Of a DNA stretch of 64,000 bases, positions 52,959 through 59,932 are shown piece after piece. The translations under genes were made by a program, and so were the position numbers. The notes beneath the pieces are model-generated. The model was not told the DNA's origin. It saw only the letters and a list, made by a program, of their open reading frames with translations, and made no database searches. Source of the DNA: Pilimelia columellifera (GTDB taxonomy: Bacteria > Actinomycetota > Actinomycetes > Mycobacteriales > Micromonosporaceae). The stretch spans positions 62,001-126,000 of the forward strand of contig NZ_BAAARY010000009.1 of NCBI RefSeq assembly GCF_039532605.1, read 5' to 3'. Each line of letters starts with the position of its first letter. Positions within the stretch are counted from its first letter, which is position 1.

Positions 52959-54140
52959 TCAGCGAGTGGGCACGACGGTCTGCTCGGCGAGGTAGGGCAG
53001 GAGGGCATGGGCCCCGGCCGCCTGCGTCACGGCCCGTTGCCGGTCCGCCCCGGCGCCCTGGGACCGCGCCCTGGCCACGCCGACCGTCACCATGCCCAGG
53101 TCTCCGTGCCGACGCAACTCCGGGGTGACCAGGGCGACCAGCCGGCCCAGCACCCGCTGCGTCGGCGCGAAGGCGCCGGTGGCCGGATCGAAGGTGTGGC
53201 CGCGCAGTCCGTCCCGCGCCGACCGCCAGTGCGCGGCGCTGAGGACATGGTGCGGGACCGGATCAGCCATGACGCCCGCCCGTGCCAGCCGCAGCCCCGT
53301 CGCGGCCAGGGCCCGGACCAGCGCGGCCGCGAGGACGGTGTCGGCGGCGGTGAGCCCGACGTCTCCCACCCGCACCTCGACGGTGGGCACGTGCGCGGAC
53401 AGCCGGGCGTGCCAGTAGAGCATCCCGTAGTCCATGAGCGCCCCGCTGTCGATGAGTCGGGCGACGGTGGCATCGTAGTCGGCGGCGGAACGCAGGTGGG
53501 GCGGGCTTTCCACGGACGGCCACTGCCCCCAGACCATGGCGCGCCAGCTGGCGTATCCGGTGTCGTTGCCGCCGAAGTAGGGCGAGTTGGTCCCCAGGGC
53601 GCCCAGCACCGGCAACCACGGCCGCATGTGGTTGATCACCTGGACGCCGAGGTCACGATCGTCGATGCCGACATGGATGTGGGTGCCGCAGACCCCGGGA
53701 CCAGGGGCGAGGGCGCCCACCTCGGTCACCATGCGTCGGAAGCGGGGGGTGTCGAACACCCGGGGGGTCTGGTCGAACGCCAGCGGAGGTGCGCCCACCG
53801 CGACGAGGGCCGCCCCGACGGTGGCCGCGGCGGTCGCCACTGTGCGCCGCAGCGCCGACAGCTCCTCGCCCAGGTCGGCGAGGTCCAGGACCGGCTGGCT
53901 GGCGATCTCGATCTGGGTGGTCAGGAACTCGTGCTGGACCGGCGGCCGACCGGCATCGGCGACGGCGGCCATCACCCGCTCCGCGACCTGGGCCGGCTGC
54001 GCCGCCGCCAGGTCGTAGAGGAGAAACTCCTCCTCGACCCCTACGGTGACCAGGTCCACCGGACGGCGCCCTCGCGATGCGCCTGCCGCCACGGTGGGTC
54101 GGGTCGGCGGGTCCGTCAGCCCTGCCAGCGTCTCGGTCAT
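52959..54140 (-). CDS. YbdK-type carboxylate-amine ligase (GCS2 family)
   Basis: 393 residues. VDLVTVGVEEEFLLYDLAAA holds the Glu cluster for metal-ATP, and VCGTHIHVGIDDRDLGVQVI and NHMRPWLPVLGALGTNSPYF are the GCS2 marks. Related enzymes ligate glutamate to cysteine or other amines weakly; actinobacteria make mycothiol or ergothioneine, so the true product is open (an EgtA-like role is possible). I chose the ATG at 54140, which has GAAGGG 5 bases upstream; the frame is open 150 codons further by chance. Converges with pmmB. Confidence 0.88.
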   Translation of the reverse strand: MTETLAGLTDPPTRPTVAAGASRGRRPVDLVTVGVEEEFLLYDLAAAQPAQVAERVMAAVADAGRPPVQHEFLTTQIEIASQPVLDLADLGEELSALRRTVATAAATVGAALVAVGAPPLAFDQTPRVFDTPRFRRMVTEVGALAPGPGVCGTHIHVGIDDRDLGVQVINHMRPWLPVLGALGTNSPYFGGNDTGYASWRAMVWGQWPSVESPPHLRSAADYDATVARLIDSGALMDYGMLYWHARLSAHVPTVEVRVGDVGLTAADTVLAAALVRALAATGLRLARAGVMADPVPHHVLSAAHWRSARDGLRGHTFDPATGAFAPTQRVLGRLVALVTPELRRHGDLGMVTVGVARARSQGAGADRQRAVTQAAGAHALLPYLAEQTVVPTR

Positions 54141-54214
54141 CGGGGCCCTTCCACGCAGCGACGTCGTCGCTACCGGGGGTACCCGCTCCGGCGGGAGACC
54201 AATCCGGCCAACGC

Positions 54215-54898
54215 TCAGGCGGCAGCGCGGCCCAGCGCGGTGTCGATCGCCCGGCACAACGACCCGATGACGAGGGCCACCGACGGCCGGACCACCGAGT
54301 TCTCCATGCCCGCCCCGCTGGCGAAGCCGGCCCGCTCGGCGATCTCCTCCAACCGTCGGTGGGCGGCGACGGTTTCCGCGCTGGCGAGTCTCAGCGCCGG
54401 CTCCATCCGGGTGGCCGCGACGAGAGCGGCGAGCGCCGCCGTCCGCTCGGCCGGGGCGTCGTCGGCGGTGAGGGCGGCGGCCAGCCGGGACCGAACCTCC
54501 TGCTCGACGACCCCGCCGTCGGCCAGCGGGTACCGGTGCAGCGGAATGTGCTCCAACGCCTTCTCGTCGACGTCGCGGATGATGCCGCGGGCGCACAGGT
54601 CCGCCAGCACCTTGTCGCGCAGGCCGTGGCGCAGCCGCTGCACCCAGGCGCCGGCGCTCTGCGGGGTGTCCCGGGCCAGCACGGCCAGGACGCCGTCGGC
54701 GATCGGCTCGCCGGTCGGGGTGGGGTCAGGGACGGTGAGCAGGGTTCCGTCGAGGGCGACGCGGCCCGCCAGGGCCAGTTCGACCAGGACGGCGGCGGCC
54801 ATCCCGAGGTCGAGGCCGATCCGGGAGCCGGTCGCTTTGCCGGTCTCGTCGTCATATGCCAGTAACAGCAGCTCTTCGGCCAGGGCAACGGAGGTCAT
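54215..54898 (-). CDS. GPP34 (GOLPH3-like) domain protein
   Basis: 227 residues. LAEELLLLAYDDETGKATGS at the N terminus and LDLGMAAAVLVELALAGRVA are the opening helices of the GPP34 fold (GOLPH3/Vps74 family), with the usual beta hairpin (HIPLHRYPLADG) in the middle. Eukaryotic members bind PI4P on Golgi membranes; the many actinobacterial copies have no known function, though a membrane link is suspected. The ATG at 54898 is preceded by TACCGT, so a very short leader or leaderless transcript is likely. Downstream of upp by 53 bases. Confidence 0.9.
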   Translation of the reverse strand: MTSVALAEELLLLAYDDETGKATGSRIGLDLGMAAAVLVELALAGRVALDGTLLTVPDPTPTGEPIADGVLAVLARDTPQSAGAWVQRLRHGLRDKVLADLCARGIIRDVDEKALEHIPLHRYPLADGGVVEQEVRSRLAAALTADDAPAERTAALAALVAATRMEPALRLASAETVAAHRRLEEIAERAGFASGAGMENSVVRPSVALVIGSLCRAIDTALGRAAA

Positions 54899-54951
54899 GG
54901 CCCGACACGGTACGCGGTGGCGCAGGCAGCCGCATCTCCCCGCGAGTGGGT

Positions 54952-55575
54952 TCAGCGGGGGCCGAACTGGCGGTCGCCGGCGTCGCCCAGCCCGGGGACG
55001 ATGAACGCGTGCTCGTTGAGGCGTTCGTCGATCGAAGCGGTGATCAGCCGCAGCGGGAGACCGGAGCGGGCCAGCCGCTCCACGCCCTCCGGGGCGGCGA
55101 GCACGCACAGGACGGTGATGTCCGAGCAGCCCCGTTCGACCAGCAGCCGGCAGCAGTGCGCCAGCGAGCCGCCGGTGGCCAGCATCGGGTCGAGCACGAT
55201 CGCGGGCAGGCCGGTGAGGTCCTCGGGCAGGGACTCCAGGTAGGCGCGGGGTTGGTGGGTCTGCTCGTCGCGGGCCAGCCCGACGAACCCCATCAGCGAG
55301 CCGGGCAGCAGCGCCAGGGCGGCGTCGGCCATGCCGAGGCCGGCGCGCAGCACCGGCACCAGCAGCGGCGGCCGGGCCAGCCGGACGCCGACCGTCGGGG
55401 CGACCGGAGTCTGAATCGGATGATTCTCGAACGGAAACGTCCGGGCCGCCTCGTACAGAAGCATGGTGGACAACTCGTTGAGGGCGGCCCGGAAGGTCGC
55501 CGGCGGCGTGTCGACGTCACGCATGACGGTGAGCCGGGCCTGAGCCAGCGGATTGTCAACCACCAGAACATCCAC
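54952..55575 (-). CDS. upp: Uracil phosphoribosyltransferase
   Basis: 207 residues. It converts uracil plus PRPP to UMP. ARPPLLVPVLRAGLGMADAA, VGLARDEQTHQPRAYLESLP and the PRPP loop VLDPMLATGGSLAHCCRLL are diagnostic; the C-terminal uracil-binding IVPGLGDAGDRQFG is intact. The GTG start lies six bases after TAGGTT. The gene is divergent from deoC across a region that holds a long palindrome, and lies near pmmB, as in M. tuberculosis. Confidence 0.96.
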   Translation of the reverse strand: MDVLVVDNPLAQARLTVMRDVDTPPATFRAALNELSTMLLYEAARTFPFENHPIQTPVAPTVGVRLARPPLLVPVLRAGLGMADAALALLPGSLMGFVGLARDEQTHQPRAYLESLPEDLTGLPAIVLDPMLATGGSLAHCCRLLVERGCSDITVLCVLAAPEGVERLARSGLPLRLITASIDERLNEHAFIVPGLGDAGDRQFGPR

Positions 55576-55581
55576 CCCACC

Positions 55582-55587
55582 AACCTA
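55582..55587 (-). promoter_or_regulatory. Leaderless promoter -10 (TAGGTT)
   Basis: TAGGTT on the minus strand, six bases (GGTGGG) before the upp GTG at 55575. Confidence 0.5.
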
Positions 55588-55623
55588 CCGCCCCACCCGC
55601 CCGCCCCCCGCCCCCCGCGTGAT

Positions 55624-55672
55624 CATGACTGCTGCGGATGAATTGGGGTGAGGTTCACGCGCAGCAGTCATG
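55624..55672. repeat. Long inverted repeat between divergent upp and deoC
   Basis: CATGACTGCTGCG (55624-55636) and CGCAGCAGTCATG (55660-55672) are perfectly inverted around 23 bases, within which TGAA/TTCA can pair again. It lies between two divergent starts, so it is not a terminator. It looks like a dispersed REP-type palindrome or an operator. Confidence 0.7.
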
Positions 55673-55722
55673 GTCAACGCCGATCCAGCGGTGGGGGCGG
55701 GGGGCGTGGGAGACTCGGGCGT

Positions 55723-56658
55723 ATGACGGGGTTGGCCGAGGTGACTGGGTCGGAGCGGGCGCTGCGGACGTTCCTGCACGGGCTGCCGGGGGTTGACCGG
55801 GTGGGCCTGGAACGACGGGCGGCGATGTTGGCCACCCGCTCAATCAAGGCGAGCGCGAAGGCGTACGCGATCGACCTGGCGATCCGCATGATCGATCTGA
55901 CGACATTGGAAGGTTCGGACACGCCGGGCCGGGTCCGGTCGTTGTGCGCGAAGGCCCGCCGACCCGACCCGGCGGACCCGTCCTGCCCGGCCGTGGCCGC
56001 GGTCTGCGTGTACCCGTCGATGGCGCCGGTGGCCGCTGGAGAGCTGCACGGCAGCGGGGTGCGCCTGGCGAGTGTGGCGACGGCCTTCCCCTCCGGTCAG
56101 GCGCCGCTGGCGGTGAAGCTGGCGGAGGTGCGGGCGGCGGTCGCGGCCGGCGCGGAGGAGATCGACATGGTGATCAGCCGGGGCGAGTTCCTGGCCGGAC
56201 GCTACGGCGCCGTGCACGAGGAGATCGTGGCGGTGAAGCAGGCGTGCGGCGACGCCCACCTCAAGGTGATCCTGGAGACCGGCGAGCTGGGCGGCTACGA
56301 CAACGTCCGCCGGGCGTCGTGGCTGGCGATGCTGGCCGGCGCCGACTTCGTCAAGACGTCGACCGGCAAGATCCCGATCGCGGCGACGCCGCCGGTGACG
56401 CTGCTCATGCTGGAGGCGGTGCGCGACTTCCTGGCCGGGACCGGGCGTCAGGTGGGGGTGAAGCCGGCCGGTGGCATCCGTTCCAGCAAGGACGCGATCC
56501 GGTACCTGGTCCTGGTGAACGAGACCGCGGGGCCAGGGTGGCTGAGCCCGCAGTGGTTCCGGTTCGGTGCGTCGAGCCTGCTCAACGACCTGCTCAGGCA
56601 GCGGACGAAGCTGACCACCGGCGCGTACGCCGGTCCCGACGACGTGACGGTGGACTGA
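55723..56658 (+). CDS. deoC: Deoxyribose-phosphate aldolase
   Basis: 311 residues. It splits 2-deoxyribose-5-phosphate to acetaldehyde and glyceraldehyde-3-phosphate. IRMIDLTTLEGSDTPGRVRS is the N-terminal signature, KVILETGELGGYDNVRRAS precedes the Schiff-base region, and GADFVKTSTGKIPIAATPPV carries the reactive Lys; KPAGGIRSSKDAIRYL closes the barrel. This is the long actinobacterial form. The ATG at 55723 has GGGAG about 10 bases upstream. Its stop overlaps the aldehyde dehydrogenase start (TGATG), so the acetaldehyde-forming and oxidising enzymes are co-translated. Confidence 0.95.
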   Translation: MTGLAEVTGSERALRTFLHGLPGVDRVGLERRAAMLATRSIKASAKAYAIDLAIRMIDLTTLEGSDTPGRVRSLCAKARRPDPADPSCPAVAAVCVYPSMAPVAAGELHGSGVRLASVATAFPSGQAPLAVKLAEVRAAVAAGAEEIDMVISRGEFLAGRYGAVHEEIVAVKQACGDAHLKVILETGELGGYDNVRRASWLAMLAGADFVKTSTGKIPIAATPPVTLLMLEAVRDFLAGTGRQVGVKPAGGIRSSKDAIRYLVLVNETAGPGWLSPQWFRFGASSLLNDLLRQRTKLTTGAYAGPDDVTVD

Positions 56659-58085
56659 TGTTCGAGTACGCGCCCGCCCCCGAGTCGACCGCGATCGTCG
56701 ATCTTCGACCTTCATACGGCCTGTTCGTCGACGGGCGCTTCGTGCCGCCGGCTGGCGGGCGGGGTCGTGACACCGTCAACCCGGCGACTGAGCAGGTCCT
56801 GGCGGAGGTCGCCGAGGCCGACGAGGACGATGTGGACGCCGCGGTGGCAGCCGCCCGCCGGGCCTACGAAACGGCATGGGGGCCGATGCCCGGCCGGGAA
56901 CGGGCCAAGCACCTGTTCCGGCTGGCCCGGATCATCGCGGAGCGGGGCCGTGAGCTGGCGGTGCTGGAGTCGCTGGACAACGGCAAGCCGATCCGGGAGG
57001 CCCGCGATGTGGACATCCCGCTGGCCAGCGCACACTTCTTCTACTATGCGGGCTGGGCCGACAAGCTGGGCTACGCCGGGTACGGGCCGCGGCCACAGCC
57101 GGTCGGCGTCGCCGGTCAGATCATTCCGTGGAACTTCCCGCTGCTCATGCTCGCCTGGAAGATCGCCCCGGCGTTGGCCTGCGGCAACACCGTCGTGCTC
57201 AAGCCAGCGGAGACCACGCCGTTGACGGCGCTGCTGTTCGCCGAAATCTGCCAGCAGGCGGAGCTGCCCGCGGGGGTGGTCAACATCGTCACCGGCGACG
57301 GGGCCACCGGCGCGGCGCTGGTCCGCCACCGGGGCGTCGACAAGATCGCCTTCACCGGTTCCACGAAGGTCGGCAAGGAGATCGCCCGCACCGTCGCCGG
57401 TACCGGCGCCCGGCTGAGTCTGGAGCTCGGCGGCAAGGCTGCCAACATCGTCTTCGACGACGCGCCGATCGACCAGGCCGTCGAGGGCATCGTCGACGGG
57501 ATCTTCTTCAACCAGGGCCAGGTGTGCTGCGCCGGGTCGCGGCTGCTCGTCCAGGAGTCGATCGCCGACGAGCTGCTGGAGTCGCTCAAGCGGCGGGTCG
57601 CCCGGCTGCGGGTTGGCGACCCGTTGGACAAGAACACCGACATCGGGGCGATCAACTCGGCGGCGCAGCTGGCCCGCGTCCGGGAGTTGTCCGCCGCCGG
57701 GGACGCCGAGGGCGCGCACGCCTGGTCACCGCCCTGCGAACTGCCCGAACGCGGCTTCTGGTTCCCGCCCACGATCTTCACCGGGGTGTCCCCGGCGCAC
57801 CGGATCGCCCGGGAGGAGATCTTCGGTCCGGTCCTGTCGGTGCTGACGTTCCGGACCCCGGACGAGGCGATCGCGAAGGCCAACAACACCACGTACGGGC
57901 TGTCGGCCGGCGTGTGGACCGAGAAGGGCTCGCGCATCCTGGCCGTCGCCGAGAAGCTGCGTGCCGGGGTGGTGTGGGCGAACACGTTCAACGTCTTCGA
58001 CCCGGCGTCGCCGTTCGGCGGGTACAAAGAGTCCGGCTACGGTCGCGAGGGCGGCCGCCACGGTCTGGAGGCCTACCTTGCCTGA
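56658..58085 (+). CDS. Aldehyde dehydrogenase
   Basis: 475 residues, complete ALDH. GQIIPWNFPLLMLAWKIAPA and VLKPAETTPLTALLFAEI bind NAD. Glu256 in LSLELGGKAANIVFD and the catalytic Cys290 in FFNQGQVCCAGSRLLVQE are present, as is EEIFGPVLSVLTF. It probably oxidises the acetaldehyde made by DeoC to acetate. Overlaps deoC by one base and the following ALDH-like gene by 8 bases. The same deoC-ALDH-ALDH arrangement occurs in Streptomyces. Confidence 0.93.
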   Translation: MFEYAPAPESTAIVDLRPSYGLFVDGRFVPPAGGRGRDTVNPATEQVLAEVAEADEDDVDAAVAAARRAYETAWGPMPGRERAKHLFRLARIIAERGRELAVLESLDNGKPIREARDVDIPLASAHFFYYAGWADKLGYAGYGPRPQPVGVAGQIIPWNFPLLMLAWKIAPALACGNTVVLKPAETTPLTALLFAEICQQAELPAGVVNIVTGDGATGAALVRHRGVDKIAFTGSTKVGKEIARTVAGTGARLSLELGGKAANIVFDDAPIDQAVEGIVDGIFFNQGQVCCAGSRLLVQESIADELLESLKRRVARLRVGDPLDKNTDIGAINSAAQLARVRELSAAGDAEGAHAWSPPCELPERGFWFPPTIFTGVSPAHRIAREEIFGPVLSVLTFRTPDEAIAKANNTTYGLSAGVWTEKGSRILAVAEKLRAGVVWANTFNVFDPASPFGGYKESGYGREGGRHGLEAYLA

Positions 58086-58914
58086 GCCGACCGCGCCGGA
58101 CCGGGTCCCGGTCCACAAGACCTACAAGCTTTTCGTCGGCGGAAGGTTCCCCCGCAGCGAATCCGGACGGACGTACCAGGCGCAGGGAGCGAACGTGCCG
58201 CTGGCCTCACGCAAGGACCTGCGGGACGCCGTCGCCGCCGCCCGAGCCGCCCAGCCCGGCTGGGCCGGCGCGACCGCCTACCTGCGCGGGCAGATCCTCT
58301 ACCGGGCGGCCGAGATGTTGGAGGGCCGCCGCGGAGAGCTTACCGCGCTGGGGGTCCGCGACGCCGAAGTGGAGCAGGCCGTCGACCGCTGGATCTGGTA
58401 CGCCGGCTGGGCCGACAAGATCGCACAGGTCGCCGGTGGGGCCAACCCCGTGGCCGGGCCGTACCTCAACGTCTCCACCCCCGAGCCCACCGGCGTCGTC
58501 GGGGTGGTCGCCCCGGCCGGAACGCCGCTGCTGGGCCTGGTCAGCGTCATCGCGCCGGCCATCGTCGGGGGGAACACCGTCGTCGCGCTCGTCGACGAGG
58601 CGGCGCCGCTGCCGGCGATCACGCTCGGCGAGACGCTGGCGACCAGCGACCTGCCCCCGGGCGTCGTCAACCTCCTCACCGGCCGCGCCGCCGAGACCGC
58701 GCCGTGGCTGGCGGCGCACCGCGACGTCAACGGCCTCGACCTCGCCGGCGCCGATCCGGACCAGGCGGTGGCATGGGAACGCGCCGCAGCCGATAACCTC
58801 AAACGGGTGCTGCGCCCCGAACGCGCACCGGTTGACTGGACGGCCGACCCCGGCCCGCGTCGGATGCTGGCATGGTTGGAGACCAAGACCGTCTGGCACC
58901 CCAGGGGCCTATGA
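58078..58914 (+). CDS. Truncated, catalytically incomplete aldehyde dehydrogenase homologue
   Basis: 278 residues, only the NAD-domain half of an ALDH. It starts at TTG 58078 (overlapping the previous gene): VHKTYKLFVGGRFPRSESGR, WIWYAGWADKIAQVAGGANP, then PEPTGVVGVVAPAGTPLLGL in place of the P-W-N-F motif. The catalytic Glu and Cys and the whole second domain are missing. It ends with an unrelated tail. Overlap and intact frame suggest a maintained partner subunit (scaffold or regulator of the complete ALDH) rather than debris. Confidence 0.8.
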   Translation: MPEPTAPDRVPVHKTYKLFVGGRFPRSESGRTYQAQGANVPLASRKDLRDAVAAARAAQPGWAGATAYLRGQILYRAAEMLEGRRGELTALGVRDAEVEQAVDRWIWYAGWADKIAQVAGGANPVAGPYLNVSTPEPTGVVGVVAPAGTPLLGLVSVIAPAIVGGNTVVALVDEAAPLPAITLGETLATSDLPPGVVNLLTGRAAETAPWLAAHRDVNGLDLAGADPDQAVAWERAAADNLKRVLRPERAPVDWTADPGPRRMLAWLETKTVWHPRGL

Positions 58915-59002
58915 GGCGCCGGGGTGGGCACCCGACCCGCGCGCCCGACCACTAGGGTGTGCGCAGTATCACTGGCAGAGCGTAGAACCTACGGAGGTCA
59001 CC

Positions 59003-59875
59003 GTGGCCGGCACTGAGCCGAACGCCCAGGAGCCCGAGACCAGCGCCGACTCGGCCGACCGGTCGCTGTGGACAGCTGCTGATGTCTCGCCCATCGAGAT
59101 CGCGCTGCCCGCCGGGGTCGGCTACACGCTGCGGGCCTACCGTCCCTCGTCCGCGCTGCCGGGCACCGACATCGAGGGCCGCGAGGAGGACGAGGACCCG
59201 TTCGCCGCCCGCGCCGAGGAGGCGGACGAGGAAGAGGTCGTCATCCTCGACGAGGAGTACGCCGCGCTCGCCGCCGAGGCCGACGACACCGAGGAAGCAG
59301 CCGAGGCCGACGACAAGACCTCCGCCAAGGAGAAGGACGACGACGAAACCGCCGACGAGGAGGAGGAGGAGGAGGAGGAGGAGGAGGAGGAGGAGGTCCC
59401 CTACTTCCTCACCCACCGGGGCCGGCTACTGCTGTTCAAGAGCCCGGAGTCGCTGGCGTCGTTCGTCCGTTCGGGCGCCCCGCACGACCTGACCGACCTG
59501 GACGGTTGGGCCGATCTGGTCGAGGCTGTCGAGCCGACCCACGTCGTCGCCGCGCCCGAAGACATGTACGAATTGGACCTGGTCGTGGAAAACCTGCGCG
59601 GCGGTCACGACACGTGGGATCTGGATCTCATCATCCGTTCCGGCGAGATCGCCCGGGACCTCGGCTACGCGCTGCGCCTGGGCCCGGTCCTCACCGCGCT
59701 GTCGGCCGGCTCGCCGTTGGACGACCTCGACGACGCCATGCGGTCAGCCGCCGGTGGCGGAATGGGCGCCTTCTTTGGCCGCCGACGGATGCGAAAAATC
59801 GGGGCACAGCAGGCAAGTCTCGGCTGGCGGACGATTATCGGCAAGATCTCAGCCGTTGTGGACTGGCGCGACTGA
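59003..59875 (+). CDS. Acidic protein with poly-Glu run, unknown
   Basis: 290 residues. The N-terminal segment VSPIEIALPAGVGYTLRAYR is followed by a very acidic region (about 60-131) with 13 consecutive Glu (119-131). A folded C-terminal part follows (YFLTHRGRLLLFKSPESLAS, DLDGWADLVEAVEPTHV, YELDLVVENLRGGHDTWDLD) and ends in a basic helix. The GTG at 59003 has ACGGAGGTC upstream. Similar proteins in related genomes are sometimes labelled primosomal protein, for which I see no support. The acidic part resembles DNA-mimic or histone-chaperone tails, but that is a guess. Upstream of the IS110-like gene by 57 bases. Confidence 0.75.
   Translation: MAGTEPNAQEPETSADSADRSLWTAADVSPIEIALPAGVGYTLRAYRPSSALPGTDIEGREEDEDPFAARAEEADEEEVVILDEEYAALAAEADDTEEAAEADDKTSAKEKDDDETADEEEEEEEEEEEEEVPYFLTHRGRLLLFKSPESLASFVRSGAPHDLTDLDGWADLVEAVEPTHVVAAPEDMYELDLVVENLRGGHDTWDLDLIIRSGEIARDLGYALRLGPVLTALSAGSPLDDLDDAMRSAAGGGMGAFFGRRRMRKIGAQQASLGWRTIIGKISAVVDWRD
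59357..59395 (+). repeat. (GAG)13 trinucleotide microsatellite
   Basis: Thirteen uninterrupted GAG codons encode the poly-Glu run of the acidic protein. Pure repeats of this length are prone to slippage; changes keep the frame. Confidence 0.9.
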
Positions 59876-59932
59876 CCCCTCACCAGAGAGCATCAGTCGT
59901 CGACACATTGCGGTCAGGGAGGAGGCGACGAC

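Noticed and set aside
59357..59395. Repeat considered as a regulatory or CRISPR-like array
   Set aside because: It is a simple in-frame codon repeat without spacers.
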